Positions 35,456 through 46,840 of a DNA stretch of 64,000 bases are shown in pieces; positions within the stretch are counted from its first letter, which is position 1; each line of letters begins with the position of its first letter. The translations under genes and the position numbers were made by a program. Under the pieces are notes generated by a model. That model made no database searches and was not told where the DNA came from. It saw nothing but the letters and a program-made list of their open reading frames with translations. The stretch is from Pseudomonas sp. N40(2020). GTDB taxonomy: Bacteria > Pseudomonadota > Gammaproteobacteria > Pseudomonadales > Pseudomonadaceae. The stretch spans positions 1-64,000 of the forward strand of contig NZ_JACSZV010000010.1 of NCBI RefSeq assembly GCF_014472415.1, written 5' to 3'.

Positions 35456-36241
35456 ATGACCCAGCGTTACAGCGCCCTCCTCGCTTCCCTGTTTGCCGGC
35501 CTGCTGTTGTGCCAAGCCCCCGCCCACGCCGACGGTCTGGACGACGTGGTCAAACGTGGCACGCTGAAAGTCGCCGTGCCTCAGGACTTCCCGCCGTTCG
35601 GTTCGGTCGGCCCGGACATGAAACCCCGCGGCCTGGACATCGACACGGCAAAACTGTTGGCCGATCAATTGAAGGTCAAACTCGAACTGACCCCGGTCAA
35701 CAGCACCAACCGTATTCCGTTTCTGACCACCGGCAAGGTCGACCTGGTGATTTCCAGCCTCGGCAAGAACCCTGAGCGGGAGAAAGTCATCGATTTCTCC
35801 CGCGCCTACGCACCGTTCTACCTCGCCGTGTTCGGCCCACCAGACGCTGCGATCACCACCCTCGACGACCTCAAGGGCAAAACCATCAGCGTCACCCGTG
35901 GCGCCATCGAAGACATCGAATTAAGCAAAGTCGCCCCCGAAGGCGTGACCATCAAGCGCTTCGAAGACAACAACTCGACCATCGCCGCCTACCTCGCCGG
36001 CCAAGTCGATCTGATCGCCAGCGGCAACGTGGTCATGGTTGCTATCAGCGAGAAGAACCCGAAGCGTGTGCCGGCCCTGAAAGTGAAGCTCAAGGACTCG
36101 CCGGTCTATGTCGGCGTGAACAAGAACGAAGCGGCGCTGCTGGCCAAGGTCAACGACATCCTGACCACCGCCAAGGCTGACGGCGCGCTGGAAAAGAACT
36201 CACAGACCTGGCTGAAAGAGCCGCTGCCGGCCGATCTCTGA
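35456..36241 (+). CDS. Amino-acid ABC transporter periplasmic binding protein
   Basis: 261-residue solute-binding protein of family 3 (PBPb), with a signal peptide cut after about AHA (residue 25). The start is the ATG with GGAG seven bases before it; a TTG two codons earlier is less likely. Fold marks are LKVAVPQDFPPFGSVG and GLDIDTAKLLADQLKV, with LVISSLGKNPEREKVIDFS near the hinge. It probably binds a polar amino acid or related compound, but the ligand cannot be read from the sequence. It begins a four-gene operon with two permeases and an ATPase. Confidence 0.92.
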   Translation: MTQRYSALLASLFAGLLLCQAPAHADGLDDVVKRGTLKVAVPQDFPPFGSVGPDMKPRGLDIDTAKLLADQLKVKLELTPVNSTNRIPFLTTGKVDLVISSLGKNPEREKVIDFSRAYAPFYLAVFGPPDAAITTLDDLKGKTISVTRGAIEDIELSKVAPEGVTIKRFEDNNSTIAAYLAGQVDLIASGNVVMVAISEKNPKRVPALKVKLKDSPVYVGVNKNEAALLAKVNDILTTAKADGALEKNSQTWLKEPLPADL

Positions 36242-36262
36242 TCGACTGCGCGGGAGACCTTC

Positions 36263-36931
36263 ATGGCTTATCAGTTCGATTTCATGCCGGTGGTGCAGAA
36301 CACCGACCTGCTGTTGCGCGGGGCGCTGTTCACCCTTGAGCTGACGGCCATCGGTGCGGTGCTCGGGGTGGGCGTGGGCATCGTCGGGGCGCTGGTGCGG
36401 GCGTGGAACATTCGCCCGTTCTCGGCGATCTTCGGCGTCTACGTCGAGTTGATCCGCAACACGCCGTTTCTGGTGCAACTGTTCTTTATCTTCTTCGGTC
36501 TGCCGTCGCTCGGCGTGCAGATTTCCGAGTGGCAGGCGGCGGTGCTGGCGATGGTGATCAACCTCGGCGCGTATTCGACCGAGATCATCCGCGCCGGCAT
36601 CCAGGCGATTCCCAAAGGACAACTGGAAGCCGCAGCAGCGCTGGCAATGAGTCGCTTCGAGGCGTTCCGCCACGTGGTGCTGCTGCCGGCGCTGGGCAAG
36701 GTCTGGCCGGCCCTGAGCAGCCAGATCATCATCGTCATGCTCGGCTCGGCGGTGTGCTCGCAGATCGCCACCGAAGAGTTGAGCTTTGCTGCCAATTTCA
36801 TTCAGTCGCGCAACTTCCGCGCCTTTGAAACCTATGCGCTGACCACATTGATCTACCTGTGCATGGCGCTACTGATCCGCCAACTGCTCAACTGGCTCGG
36901 TCGCCGCTACATCTCCAGGAGCAGCCAATGA
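36263..36931 (+). CDS. Amino-acid ABC transporter permease 1
   Basis: 222-residue HisM/GlnP-type inner-membrane permease with about five membrane segments. The EAA loop reads LEAAAALAMSRFEAFRHVVLLPALGKVWPA, here spanning about residues 118-147, with the conserved glycine replaced by serine/methionine variants. The segment YVELIRNTPFLVQLFFIFFG is typical of this family. It lies 21 bases after the binding-protein gene and overlaps the next permease by four bases, so the two permeases are translated together. Confidence 0.92.
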   Translation: MAYQFDFMPVVQNTDLLLRGALFTLELTAIGAVLGVGVGIVGALVRAWNIRPFSAIFGVYVELIRNTPFLVQLFFIFFGLPSLGVQISEWQAAVLAMVINLGAYSTEIIRAGIQAIPKGQLEAAAALAMSRFEAFRHVVLLPALGKVWPALSSQIIIVMLGSAVCSQIATEELSFAANFIQSRNFRAFETYALTTLIYLCMALLIRQLLNWLGRRYISRSSQ

Positions 36932-37578
36932 GCGACTTCACGTTCTGGGACATCCTGCGCAACCTGCTGATCGGCCTGCAATGGACACTGGCATTGTCGC
37001 TGGTGGCGTTTATCGGCGGTGGGCTGGTCGGGCTGCTGATCCTGATCATGCGCATCTCGAAAAACGCCCTGCCGAGCAGCATCGCGCGCACCTGGATCGA
37101 GCTGTTCCAGGGCACGCCGCTGCTGATGCAACTGTTTCTGGTGTTCTTCGGCGTGGCGCTGGCCGGGATCGAAATCTCGCCGTGGATGGCGGCAGCGATT
37201 GCGCTGACGTTGTTTACCAGCGCTTATCTGGCAGAGATCTGGCGCGGCTGCGTCGAGGCGATTCCCAACGGTCAGTGGGAAGCTTCGTCGAGTCTGGCGC
37301 TCAATCCGCTGGAGCAATTGCGCTACGTGATCCTGCCACAGGCCCTGCGCATCGCCGTGGCGCCGACCGTGGGCTTCTCGGTGCAAGTGGTCAAAGGCAC
37401 CGCTGTGACCTCGATCATCGGCTTCACCGAGCTGACCAAGACCGGCGGCATGCTCGCCAACGCCACGTTTGAACCGTTCATGGTCTATGGCCTCGTCGCC
37501 CTCGGCTACTTCCTGCTCTGCTACCCCTTGTCCCTCAGTGCGCGCTACCTGGAAAGGAGACTGCATGCCTCTGCTTAG
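36928..37578 (+). CDS. Amino-acid ABC transporter permease 2
   Basis: 216 residues from the ATG of MSDFTFWDILRNLLIGLQ, which overlaps the previous stop (ATGA). The family segment WIELFQGTPLLMQLFLVFFG and the EAA-type loop WEASSSLALNPLEQLRYVILPQALR are present. Together with the first permease it forms the heteromeric membrane channel. It overlaps the ATPase gene by 14 bases. This part of the operon is compact and has no internal promoter that I can see. Confidence 0.92.
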   Translation: MSDFTFWDILRNLLIGLQWTLALSLVAFIGGGLVGLLILIMRISKNALPSSIARTWIELFQGTPLLMQLFLVFFGVALAGIEISPWMAAAIALTLFTSAYLAEIWRGCVEAIPNGQWEASSSLALNPLEQLRYVILPQALRIAVAPTVGFSVQVVKGTAVTSIIGFTELTKTGGMLANATFEPFMVYGLVALGYFLLCYPLSLSARYLERRLHASA

Positions 37579-38302
37579 AATTTCCGCCCTGCATAAATAC
37601 TACGGCGATCACCACGTACTCAAAGGCATCGACCTCAGCGTCGAGGAAGGCCAGGTGGTGGCGATCATCGGCCGCAGTGGCTCGGGCAAATCGACCCTGC
37701 TGCGCACCCTCAATGGTCTGGAGTCGATCAACGACGGGGTGATCGAAGTCGACGGCGAATACCTCGACGCCGCACGCGCCGACTTGCGCAGCTTGCGGCA
37801 GAAGGTCGGCATGGTGTTCCAGCAGTTCAACCTGTTCCCGCACCTGACGGTTGGCGAAAACGTGATGCTCGCGCCGCAAGTGGTGCAGAAAGTGCCGAAG
37901 GCCAAGGCGGCGGAGCTGGCGCGCAAGATGCTTGAGCGTGTGGGTCTGGGCGAGAAGTTTGATGCCTTTCCGGATCGGCTGTCCGGTGGGCAGCAGCAAC
38001 GGGTGGCGATTGCCCGGGCTTTGGCGATGTCGCCGAAGGTGCTGCTGTGCGACGAGATCACCTCGGCGCTGGACCCGGAGCTGGTCAACGAGGTTCTCAG
38101 CGTGGTTCGTCAATTGGCCAGGGAGGGCATGACGCTGATCATGGTCACCCACGAAATGCGTTTTGCCCGCGAGGTGGGGGATAAGTTGGTGTTCATGCAT
38201 CACGGCAAGGTGCATGAGGTGGGGGACCCGAAGGTGTTGTTTGCCAATCCGCAGACGGCGGAATTGGCGAACTTCATTGGCACGGTAGAAGCGACAGCCT
38301 GA
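37565..38302 (+). CDS. Amino-acid ABC transporter ATP-binding protein
   Basis: 245-residue ATPase of the GlnQ/HisP class. The chain starts at MPLLRISALHKYYGDHHVLKG; longer upstream frame is inside the permease gene. Motifs: Walker A GRSGSGKSTLLR, Q-loop MVFQQFNLFPHLT, signature LSGGQQQRVAIARALA, Walker B VLLCDEITSALDPELV (the family glutamate is present, and ITSALD is a common variant) and the H-loop MVTHEMRFAREV. It energises the transporter formed by the three genes upstream. REP hairpins follow directly and may end or stabilise the transcript. Confidence 0.95.
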   Translation: MPLLRISALHKYYGDHHVLKGIDLSVEEGQVVAIIGRSGSGKSTLLRTLNGLESINDGVIEVDGEYLDAARADLRSLRQKVGMVFQQFNLFPHLTVGENVMLAPQVVQKVPKAKAAELARKMLERVGLGEKFDAFPDRLSGGQQQRVAIARALAMSPKVLLCDEITSALDPELVNEVLSVVRQLAREGMTLIMVTHEMRFAREVGDKLVFMHHGKVHEVGDPKVLFANPQTAELANFIGTVEATA

Positions 38303-38321
38303 GAGAAATACAGGGGCCTGA

Positions 38322-38425
38322 TCGTTCCCACGCTCCGCGTGGGAACGCAGCCAGGGACGCTCCGCGTCCCAAAAGCGGACGCAGAGCGTCCGGTGAGGCA
38401 TTCCCACGCAGAGCGTGGGAACGAT
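38322..38425. repeat. REP-like cluster, CCCACGCTCTGCGTGGG family
   Basis: GTTCCCACGCTCCGCGTGGGAAC begins the element, and TTCCCACGCAGAGCGTGGGAA closes it. Between them are GGGACGCTCCGCGTCCC and a GGACGCAGAGCGTCC hairpin. Four hairpins thus fill the gap between the ABC operon and ppx. Confidence 0.88.
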
Positions 38426-38525
38426 CAGGTTCGGGGTGCGCGCTCCGGCGGTTTGAACCATGCGCGTTGGCGCCAGCGTTTGATCGTGGCACGATGTCGG
38501 GGTTATCGACCGAGACCCCCTGACC

Positions 38526-40028
38526 ATGCCGCAATCCCAAGCCAAGAATCTGTCCCTGATCGCCGCAATCGACCTGGGCTCGAACAGCTTTCACATGGTC
38601 GTGGCCAAGGCCCAGAACGGCGAGATCCGTATTCTCGAGCGCCTCGGCGAGAAGGTTCAACTGGCCGCCGGCATCGACGATGAGCGCAAGCTCAACGAAG
38701 AATCGATGCAACGTGGCCTCGATTGCCTCAAGCGTTTTGCCCAACTGATCAACGGTATGCCGCTGGGCGCCGTGCGCATCGTCGGCACCAACGCCCTGCG
38801 CGAAGCGCGCAACCGCCTCGAATTCATCCATCGCGCCGAAGAAATCCTCGGCCATCCTGTGGAAGTCATCTCCGGGCGTGAAGAAGCGCGTCTGATTTAT
38901 CTGGGCGTGTCGCATACCCTCGCCGACACCCCGGGCAAACGTCTGGTCGCCGACATCGGCGGCGGCAGTACCGAGTTCATCATCGGTCAGCGCTTCGAAC
39001 CACTGCTGCGCGAAAGCCTGCAAATGGGCTGCGTCAGCTTCACCCAGCGCTACTTCAAGGACGGCAAGATCACCCCGGCCCGTTATGCTCAGGCGTACAC
39101 GGCGGCGCGGCTGGAGATCATGAGCATCGAACACGCCCTGCATCGCCTGACCTGGGATGAAGCCATCGGCTCCTCGGGCACCATCCGCGCCATCGGTCTG
39201 GCGCTGAAGGCCGGCGGGCATGGCACAGGTGAAGTGAATGCTGAAGGCCTTGCGTGGCTCAAGCGGCGACTGTTCAAGCTCGGCGACGTCGACAAGATCG
39301 ATTTCGACGGCATCAAACCTGACCGCCGGGCAATCTTCCCGGCCGGTCTGGCGATTCTCGAAGCGATTTTCGACGCGCTCGAACTGCAACGCATGGATCA
39401 CTGCGAAGGCGCGCTGCGAGAAGGCGTGCTCTACGACCTGCTGGGTCGCCATCACCATGAAGACGTGCGCGAACGCACCCTGACCTCGCTGATGGAGCGC
39501 TACCACGTCGACCTGGAACAAGCGGCGCGGGTTGAACGCAAAGCCCTGCACGCCTTCGATCAGGTGGCCGTGGATTGGGAACTGGATGACGGTATCTGGC
39601 GCGAACTGCTGGGCTGGGCAGCGAAAGTGCACGAAGTCGGCCTCGACATCGCCCACTATCACTACCACAAGCACGGCGCCTACCTGATCGAACACTCGGA
39701 TCTGGCCGGTTTCTCCCGCGAAGACCAGCAAATGCTCGCCCTGCTGGTGCGCGGCCATCGCCGCAATATTCCCAAGGACAAATTCGCCGATTTTGGCGAA
39801 GACGGCGACAAGCTGATCCGCCTGTGCGTACTGCTGCGCTTTGCGATCCTGTTCCACCACATCCGCGGCACCCAGGCGATGCCGCAAGTGGTGCTGCATG
39901 CCAAGGGCGACAACCTTGATGTGGAGTTCCCCGAGAATTGGCTGGATGAGAATCAGCTGACTCAAGCGGATTTCGGCCTCGAAGCCGATTGGTTGACGCG
40001 GGTTGGCATCACCCTCACCGTTCACTGA
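38526..40028 (+). CDS. ppx: Exopolyphosphatase
   Basis: 500-residue Ppx/GppA enzyme that removes terminal phosphate from inorganic polyphosphate. The actin-like ATPase fold starts [18 protein letters not shown] (residues about 13-30). The second phosphate motif [14 protein letters not shown] is near 140, and a C-terminal HD-like helical domain (about 310-500) holds [20 protein letters not shown]. It converges on ppk across a shared terminator, the standard Pseudomonas arrangement in which the degrading and synthesising enzymes are neighbours on opposite strands. GppA is a paralogue that should be elsewhere. Confidence 0.94.
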   Translation: MPQSQAKNLSLIAAIDLGSNSFHMVVAKAQNGEIRILERLGEKVQLAAGIDDERKLNEESMQRGLDCLKRFAQLINGMPLGAVRIVGTNALREARNRLEFIHRAEEILGHPVEVISGREEARLIYLGVSHTLADTPGKRLVADIGGGSTEFIIGQRFEPLLRESLQMGCVSFTQRYFKDGKITPARYAQAYTAARLEIMSIEHALHRLTWDEAIGSSGTIRAIGLALKAGGHGTGEVNAEGLAWLKRRLFKLGDVDKIDFDGIKPDRRAIFPAGLAILEAIFDALELQRMDHCEGALREGVLYDLLGRHHHEDVRERTLTSLMERYHVDLEQAARVERKALHAFDQVAVDWELDDGIWRELLGWAAKVHEVGLDIAHYHYHKHGAYLIEHSDLAGFSREDQQMLALLVRGHRRNIPKDKFADFGEDGDKLIRLCVLLRFAILFHHIRGTQAMPQVVLHAKGDNLDVEFPENWLDENQLTQADFGLEADWLTRVGITLTVH

Positions 40029-40053
40029 TAACCCTGTGGTGAATGACAGGTAC

Positions 40054-40086
40054 AAAAAAGGCGATCCCTCAGGATCGCCTTTTTTA
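40054..40086. terminator. Bidirectional terminator between ppx and ppk
   Basis: AGGCGATCC and GGATCGCCT form a nine-base stem around a four-base loop, flanked by an A run and a T run. It serves both convergent genes. Confidence 0.92.
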
Positions 40087-40098
40087 TTGGGCTGAAGG

Positions 40099-42324
40099 TC
40101 AGCTGCTCACCGGCAAAATCGGACTACCCAACCGCTCCAGCAACGTCGCCTGCGCACTGCGCGGGTTCTGGTTACCGGTTGGTGTGTTGCGGATGTAACG
40201 GCCATCCGATTGCAGGCTCCAGCTGTGGGTGTTGTCGGTCAGGTACAGCTCCAGCTCTTTCTTCACCCGGGTCAGCAGCTTCTTGCCTTCCACCGGGAAG
40301 CAAGTCTCGACGCGCTTGTCGAGGTTGCGCTCCATCCAGTCGGCGCTGGAGAGGAACATCTGCTCCTCGCCGCCGTTGAGGAAGTAGAACACTCGGGTGT
40401 GTTCCAGGAAGCGACCAATGATCGAGCGCACATGAATGTTGTGCGAAACCCCGGCAATGCCCGGCCGCAGGCAGCACATGCCACGCACCACCAGATCGAT
40501 ACGCACGCCCGACTGGCTGGCCTTGTACAGCGCGCGGATGATCTTCGGATCGGTCAGCGAGTTGAACTTGGCGATGATGTGCGCCGGTTTGCCTTCGACG
40601 GCGAACTGGGTTTCGCGGGCAATCATGTCGAGCATGCCCTTCTTCAAAGTGAACGGCGCATGCAACAGCTTCTTCATGCGCAGGGTTTTACCCATGCCGA
40701 TCAACTGGCTGAACAGTTTTCCGACGTCTTCGCACAAGGCGTCGTCGGAGGTCAGCAGGCTGTAGTCGGTGTAGAGCTTGGCGTTGCCGGCGTGGTAGTT
40801 ACCGGTGCCGAGGTGCGCGTAACGCACGATCTCACCCTGTTCGCGACGCAGAATAAGCATCATCTTGGCGTGGGTCTTGAAGCCGACCACGCCGTAGATC
40901 ACCACTGCCCCGGCCGCTTGCAGACGGCTGGCCAGTTGCAGGTTGGACTCTTCGTCGAAGCGCGCCCGCAGCTCGATGACCGCCGTCACTTCCTTGCCGT
41001 TACGCGCGGCATCCACCAGCGCATCGACGATTTCCGAGTTGGCGCCGGAGCGATACAGCGTCTGGCGCACGGCCAGAACATGCGGGTCTTTCGCGGCTTG
41101 ACGCAGCAAATCGACCACCGGGGTGAACGACTCGAACGGGTGCAGCAGCAAAATATCCTGCTTGCTCACCACGCTGAAAATGTTCTCGCTGTTTTGCAGC
41201 AGTTTCGGGATCTGCGGGGTGAACGGCGTGTATTGCAGCTCCGGATGGCTGTCCAGGCCGGTGATGCTGAACAGTCGCGTCAAGTTGACCGGGCCGTTGA
41301 CCTGATACAGCTCGGTCTCGCTCAGATTGAACTGCTTGAGCAGGTAGTCCGACAGATGTTTCGGGCAGGTGTCGGCGACTTCCAGACGCACCGCATCACC
41401 GTAGCGACGCGAGAACAACTCGCCACGCAGAGCGCGGGCCAAGTCTTCGACGTCTTCGGAATCGAGCGCCAGGTCGGCGTTTCGGGTCAGACGGAACTGG
41501 TAGCAGCCCTTGACCTTCATGCCTTGGAACAGGTCATCGGCGTGGGCGTGGATCATCGACGACAGGAACACATAGTTGTCGCCAGCGCCGCCGACTTCTT
41601 CCGGCACCTTGATGATGCGCGGCAGCAGGCGCGGTGCCGGGATGATCGCCAGACCGGAGTCGCGACCGAAGGCGTCGATACCTTCAAGCTCGACGATGAA
41701 GTTCAGGCTCTTGTTCACCAGCAACGGGAAAGGGTGCGTCGGGTCGAGACCGATCGGGGTGATGATCGGCGCGATCTCGTCGCGGAAATAACGGCGAACC
41801 CAGGTCTTGAGCTTGGTCGTCCAGTTGCGGCGACGGATGAAGCGCACCTGATGCTTTTCCAGCTCTGGCAGCAGGATGTCGTTGAGGATCGCGTACTGGC
41901 GATCAACGTGACCGTGGACCAGTTCGCTGATCCGCGCCAGGGCTTGATGCGGTTGCAGGCCATCGGCACCGGCCTGTTCACGGGCAAAGGTGATTTGCTT
42001 TTTCAGGCCGGCAACACGGATTTCGAAGAATTCGTCGAGGTTGCTGGAGAAGATCAGCAGGAACTTCAGCCGCTCCAGCAACGGATAGGACTCGTCCAGC
42101 GCCTGTTCCAGCACGCGGATGTTGAACTGCAGTTGCGAGAGCTCACGGTGGATGTACAGGCTGCTGTCATCCAGGCCTGGAATCGCAATCGCCGGCACCG
42201 CCGCAGCGGGTTCGGTGACCGGCGCGGGTGGCGCTGGCTCCAGCTCCGGCGGGGTTTCGGTGATTTGTTCCACCACCGGCTGAGCTTCTTTTACTGCAAC
42301 TTCAGTGAGTCCTTCGGTATTCAT
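40099..42324 (-). CDS. ppk: Polyphosphate kinase 1
   Basis: 741-residue PPK1 that polymerises the gamma-phosphate of ATP into polyphosphate, using autophosphorylated histidines. The N-terminal 50 residues are a Pro/Glu/Ala-rich, probably disordered extension not needed for the fold. The core starts with [20 protein letters not shown]. The phospholipase D-like active domains include [21 protein letters not shown], with its catalytic histidine, and [13 protein letters not shown]. It lies 18 bases downstream of hemB on the same strand, so hemB-ppk are probably co-transcribed. Confidence 0.96.
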   Translation of the reverse strand: MNTEGLTEVAVKEAQPVVEQITETPPELEPAPPAPVTEPAAAVPAIAIPGLDDSSLYIHRELSQLQFNIRVLEQALDESYPLLERLKFLLIFSSNLDEFFEIRVAGLKKQITFAREQAGADGLQPHQALARISELVHGHVDRQYAILNDILLPELEKHQVRFIRRRNWTTKLKTWVRRYFRDEIAPIITPIGLDPTHPFPLLVNKSLNFIVELEGIDAFGRDSGLAIIPAPRLLPRIIKVPEEVGGAGDNYVFLSSMIHAHADDLFQGMKVKGCYQFRLTRNADLALDSEDVEDLARALRGELFSRRYGDAVRLEVADTCPKHLSDYLLKQFNLSETELYQVNGPVNLTRLFSITGLDSHPELQYTPFTPQIPKLLQNSENIFSVVSKQDILLLHPFESFTPVVDLLRQAAKDPHVLAVRQTLYRSGANSEIVDALVDAARNGKEVTAVIELRARFDEESNLQLASRLQAAGAVVIYGVVGFKTHAKMMLILRREQGEIVRYAHLGTGNYHAGNAKLYTDYSLLTSDDALCEDVGKLFSQLIGMGKTLRMKKLLHAPFTLKKGMLDMIARETQFAVEGKPAHIIAKFNSLTDPKIIRALYKASQSGVRIDLVVRGMCCLRPGIAGVSHNIHVRSIIGRFLEHTRVFYFLNGGEEQMFLSSADWMERNLDKRVETCFPVEGKKLLTRVKKELELYLTDNTHSWSLQSDGRYIRNTPTGNQNPRSAQATLLERLGSPILPVSS

Positions 42325-42342
42325 TGAATGTTCCTGGGAGGG

Positions 42343-43482
<1,140 letters not shown>

Positions 43483-43563
43483 TCACGTCGAGACACATTT
43501 GGACACTTTCCTGAATGTGTTCGAAGGGTTAGGCTGCGCGTTCATTTCGCCAGCACCCAGACA

Positions 43564-44214
43564 ATGCTCCAACAATTTCTGCATGACTTCGGCTACTTTG
43601 CCCTTTTTCTCGGCACGTTCTTCGAAGGCGAAACCATCCTGGTGCTCGCGGGTTTCCTCGCGTTTCGCGGATACATGGATATCAACCTGGTCGTGGTCGT
43701 GGCGTTCTTCGGCAGTTATGCCGGTGATCAGTTGTGGTACTTCCTGGGGCGCAAGCACGGGCGCAAATTGCTTGCACGCAAACCGCGCTGGCAATTGATG
43801 GGTGACCGGGCGCTGGAGCACATCCGCAAGCATCCGGACATCTGGGTTCTGAGTTTCCGCTTCGTTTATGGCTTGCGCACGGTGATGCCCGTGGCGATCG
43901 GCTTGTCGGGTTATCCGCCGGGACGTTACCTGCTGCTGAACGGTATCGGCGCCGCGATCTGGGCCACCGCCCTGGCCGCTGCCGCTTACCATTTCGGCGC
44001 TGTGCTCGAAGGTATGCTCGGCAGCATCAAGAAATACGAGCTGTGGGTACTCGGAGCGTTGCTGGTGCTGGGTGTTGGCCTGTGGCTGCGCCGCCGCTTC
44101 AAGAATGCCCGTTTGGCGAAGCAGGTTTACGCCGACGAGCAAGCAGCGAAAGCCGCGCAGTTGCATCAGATCGAGCAGGCCAAAGTCGCCGACCCTAAGA
44201 CGCCAAACGAGTAA
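43564..44214 (+). CDS. DedA family membrane protein
   Basis: 216-residue DedA/SNARE-associated protein with about five membrane segments. Family marks are FGYFALFLGTFFEGETILVLAGFLA near the start and the FGSYAGDQLWYFLGRKHGR and RFVYGLRTVMPVAIGLSGY segments, with the critical glutamate, aspartate and arginines. DedA proteins act in lipid flipping (including undecaprenyl phosphate recycling) and envelope homeostasis. The charged C-terminal tail (about 195-216) is Ala/Gln/Glu-rich. I see no clear ribosome site before the ATG. It overlaps the convergent sterol-desaturase-like gene by 20 bases. Confidence 0.9.
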   Translation: MLQQFLHDFGYFALFLGTFFEGETILVLAGFLAFRGYMDINLVVVVAFFGSYAGDQLWYFLGRKHGRKLLARKPRWQLMGDRALEHIRKHPDIWVLSFRFVYGLRTVMPVAIGLSGYPPGRYLLLNGIGAAIWATALAAAAYHFGAVLEGMLGSIKKYELWVLGALLVLGVGLWLRRRFKNARLAKQVYADEQAAKAAQLHQIEQAKVADPKTPNE

Positions 44215-45430
44215 TTCGCTGGCGAACGCCATACAGCCCGATGCCGCTGAGCAGGCTGTAACCGAGCAAGCCAGCCCAGGCCACCGGGCTGGCCGGCCAT
44301 AGCCCGACCAGCGGCGCCAGCCACACCAGCGGCAGATTCGACGCCAACCGCAACAGCTCGACCTTCAGCGCCCACGGGCGATTCTCCAGGGCCACGCCCA
44401 ACGCAAACAGACCGAACGCCACCGCCCCCCAACCGAGCACCAGCGCGGCGCTCGGCAGAGTGGTTTCCAGATTCATCAGGTAACTGCCCAGCGCGATATA
44501 GACGCAGAATTGCGCCGCCACGTACCACTGCTGGCGGCTCTCGAGCGGTATGTCGAATTTGCGAAACCGGGTCAGGTCCGGCTTGTTCAGCGGGTACTTC
44601 GCCGCCACATCCGCCGGACGCCAACCGGTGCGCATAAACCAGATCCGCAGCTTGTCCCACATGCTCTCCGTGCGCCGCGCGTCATCCCACAACTGCGCAT
44701 AAAACTGCAGGTTGGCCCACAACGGATTCCAACTCGCCAATGGCGTGGTCACGCCGAAAATCACCGGTTCGTTGTCGTCCTCTTCCTGGAACGAGCCAAA
44801 CAGCCGATCCCAAATAATGAACACCCCGCCGTAGTTGCGATCCATGTAGAGAGTGTTCTGTGCATGGTGAGCCCGATGATTGGATGGCGTCACGAAGAAC
44901 CATTCGAACCAGCCAAGCTTGGGAATGTGCTGGGTGTGCACCCAAAACTGATAGAGCAGATTCAGCGCCGCAACGCTGACGAACACCAGCAGCGGCACGC
45001 CAAGTACGGCCATCGGCAGGTAGAAGATCCAGCTCAGCAGAAATCCGGTGCTGGTCTGGCGCAACGCCGTCGAGAGGTTGTACTCCTCGCTCTGGTGATG
45101 CACCGAATGCGCCGCCCAGAGGATGTTGCGTTCATGGCCCATGCGGTGCAGCCAGTAATAGCAGAAGTCATAGAGGATGAAAGCGAACACCCAGACCCAG
45201 AGGCTCTGCGCCGGCAGCCTGAGCAACGCCAGATGTTCCAGGGCAAAGGCATAGGTCACAAGGCCGACGCCTTTGGTCAGCAGCCCGGTAGTGGTCGACA
45301 GCACACCGGTGCTGATGCTGTTCACCGCATCGGCCAGGCGATAGTGGCTGACCCCGCGCCAACGGTCGGCGATCAGCTCCACCACAATCAAAACGAAGAA
45401 AAACGGCACCGCATACAGAATGAAGTTCAT
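44195..45430 (-). CDS. Sterol desaturase/fatty acid hydroxylase superfamily protein
   Basis: 411-residue integral membrane protein. The three histidine boxes of the diiron superfamily are present: HRMGHE (about 95), HSVHHQSEEYNLST (about 108) and SNHRAHHAQN (about 183). Several membrane segments precede and follow, with a C-terminal hydrophobic domain (about 300-411) beyond the standard catalytic part. Substrates in bacteria may be fatty acids or other lipids; the exact one is unknown. It overlaps DedA by 20 bases in convergent orientation and diverges from elbB. Confidence 0.88.
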   Translation of the reverse strand: MNFILYAVPFFFVLIVVELIADRWRGVSHYRLADAVNSISTGVLSTTTGLLTKGVGLVTYAFALEHLALLRLPAQSLWVWVFAFILYDFCYYWLHRMGHERNILWAAHSVHHQSEEYNLSTALRQTSTGFLLSWIFYLPMAVLGVPLLVFVSVAALNLLYQFWVHTQHIPKLGWFEWFFVTPSNHRAHHAQNTLYMDRNYGGVFIIWDRLFGSFQEEDDNEPVIFGVTTPLASWNPLWANLQFYAQLWDDARRTESMWDKLRIWFMRTGWRPADVAAKYPLNKPDLTRFRKFDIPLESRQQWYVAAQFCVYIALGSYLMNLETTLPSAALVLGWGAVAFGLFALGVALENRPWALKVELLRLASNLPLVWLAPLVGLWPASPVAWAGLLGYSLLSGIGLYGVRQRITRLAS

Positions 45431-45545
45431 GACGTGTTCCGAGCCAATTCCATGCAGCAGATCGTAGGCCTGAGCGCGAATTTACCCTATGGCAACGCGC
45501 GACAAATTAGTGGACATTTAGCGCCATGAAACTGGAGAGAAACCC

Positions 45546-46214
45546 ATGAGCAAAAAAGTTGCAGTGATCCTGTCCGGCAGTGGCGTTTACGACGGAGCCG
45601 AAATCCAGGAAAGCGTCATCACCCTGCTACGCCTTGATCAACGCGGCGCGCAGGTACAGTGCTTCGCCCCGAACATTGCGCAATTGCATGTAATCAATCA
45701 CCTGACCGGCGAAGAAATGCCCGAGTCGCGCAACGTGCTGGTGGAGTCGGCGCGCATCGCCCGGGGCAACATCAAGGACATTCGTGAGGCCGACGTCGAC
45801 GACTTCGATGCGCTGATCGTGCCGGGTGGCTTTGGGGCGGCGAAGAACCTGTCGAACTTCGCCATCGAAGGCGCCGGCTGCACCGTGCAGCCAGACGTTC
45901 TGGCCCTGGCCGAAGCGTTTGCCGAAGCAGGCAAACCAGTGGGGCTGATCTGCATCTCGCCGGCACTCGCGGCAAAGATCTACGGCCCGGGCGTGACCTG
46001 CACCATCGGCAACGATGCCGACACCGCCACCGCGATGAACAAGATGGGCGCCACCCACGAAGAGTGCGCAGTGACCGACATCATCGAAGACAAGGCACGC
46101 AAACTGGTGACGACCCCGGCTTATATGCTGGCGCAGAACATCAGTGAAGCGGCTTCGGGGATTAACAAACTGGTCGACCGCGTCCTTGAGTTGACTCACG
46201 AGAACGACGCCTGA
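45546..46214 (+). CDS. elbB: ElbB glyoxalase-like protein
   Basis: 222-residue DJ-1/PfpI superfamily protein. The opening KKVAVILSGSGVYDGAEIQE and the DALIVPGGFGAAKNLSNFA segment are characteristic of ElbB. The nucleophile-type cysteine is in GLICISPALAAKIYG, with a conserved glutamate in GAEIQES. E. coli ElbB has weak glyoxalase activity and was found as a locus affecting isoprenoid output. A ribosome site (GGAGAG) precedes the ATG. REP hairpins follow. Confidence 0.92.
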   Translation: MSKKVAVILSGSGVYDGAEIQESVITLLRLDQRGAQVQCFAPNIAQLHVINHLTGEEMPESRNVLVESARIARGNIKDIREADVDDFDALIVPGGFGAAKNLSNFAIEGAGCTVQPDVLALAEAFAEAGKPVGLICISPALAAKIYGPGVTCTIGNDADTATAMNKMGATHEECAVTDIIEDKARKLVTTPAYMLAQNISEAASGINKLVDRVLELTHENDA

Positions 46215-46227
46215 TCCCCCTCGTATG

Positions 46228-46356
46228 ATCGTTCCCACGCTCTGCGTGGGAATGCTGCCATTGGCGCTCCGCGCCTGCTCACTCTGGCGCGACATTTGCG
46301 GTGAGACCGGAACGCGGAGCGTCCCAAGATGCATTCCCACGCGGAGCGTAGGAACG
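46228..46356. repeat. REP-like cluster, CCCACGCTCTGCGTGGG family
   Basis: GATCGTTCCCACGCTCTGCG opens the element, and the inverse CGCGGAGCGTAGGAACGATC closes it with one base change. A GCGCTCCGCGC hairpin and an AACGCGGAGCGT segment lie between. It fills the space between elbB and the convergent yaiI-like gene. Confidence 0.87.
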
Positions 46357-46365
46357 ATCGTAGCC

Positions 46366-46821
46366 TCAAGACTGGCGTGAAAGACGGGTGAGGATTCGAT
46401 CCAGCGCATTGGCAAACGCCTGCTTCTCGCGCTCGCCAAACGGCGCCGGGCCGCCGCTCATCTGGCCTTGTTCACGCAGATCGGTGAACAGATTGCGCAC
46501 GGCCAGGCGCTCGCCCATGTTCTGCGCATCGAACTCTTTGCCTCGCGGATCAAGCGCCGCCACACCCTTTTTCACCAACCGATCGGCCAGCGGAATATCG
46601 CTGCAGATCACCAACTCACCGGGCACGGCGTGCTCGACCAGATAATCGTCCGCCGCATCCGGGCCGCTGGGCACCACGATCAACTTGACGATGGCCAGCC
46701 CCGGTTTGGTCTGCGGCTGCCCCGCCACCAGCACCACTTCGAACTGGCGCTTGAGCGCGAACTTCACCACCAGATCCTTCGCCGCCCGTGGACAGGCGTC
46801 GGCATCGATCCATACACGCAT
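46366..46821 (-). CDS. YaiI/YqxD (UPF0178) family protein
   Basis: 151 residues from the ATG of MRVWIDADACPRAAKDLVVK at 46821; the longer frame to 46875 is read through non-conserved sequence. PIN-like NYN fold marks are WIDADACP at the start and VICSDIPLADRLVKKGVAALDPRG, spread over residues 73-97. Family members are predicted nucleases, but none is well characterised. It lies between two repeat elements and has no operon partner. Confidence 0.9.
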   Translation of the reverse strand: MRVWIDADACPRAAKDLVVKFALKRQFEVVLVAGQPQTKPGLAIVKLIVVPSGPDAADDYLVEHAVPGELVICSDIPLADRLVKKGVAALDPRGKEFDAQNMGERLAVRNLFTDLREQGQMSGGPAPFGEREKQAFANALDRILTRLSRQS

Positions 46822-46840
46822 TTTCAACCTCCAAAAAATT

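Noticed and set aside
38274..40055. A 593-codon minus-strand frame opposite ppx
   Set aside because: Its sequence has no domain signature, and the plus strand encodes a complete exopolyphosphatase.
40210..42327. A 705-codon plus-strand frame opposite ppk
   Set aside because: It is the antisense shadow of ppk in GC-rich DNA, has no recognisable domain, and the minus strand encodes an intact PPK1 with all motifs.
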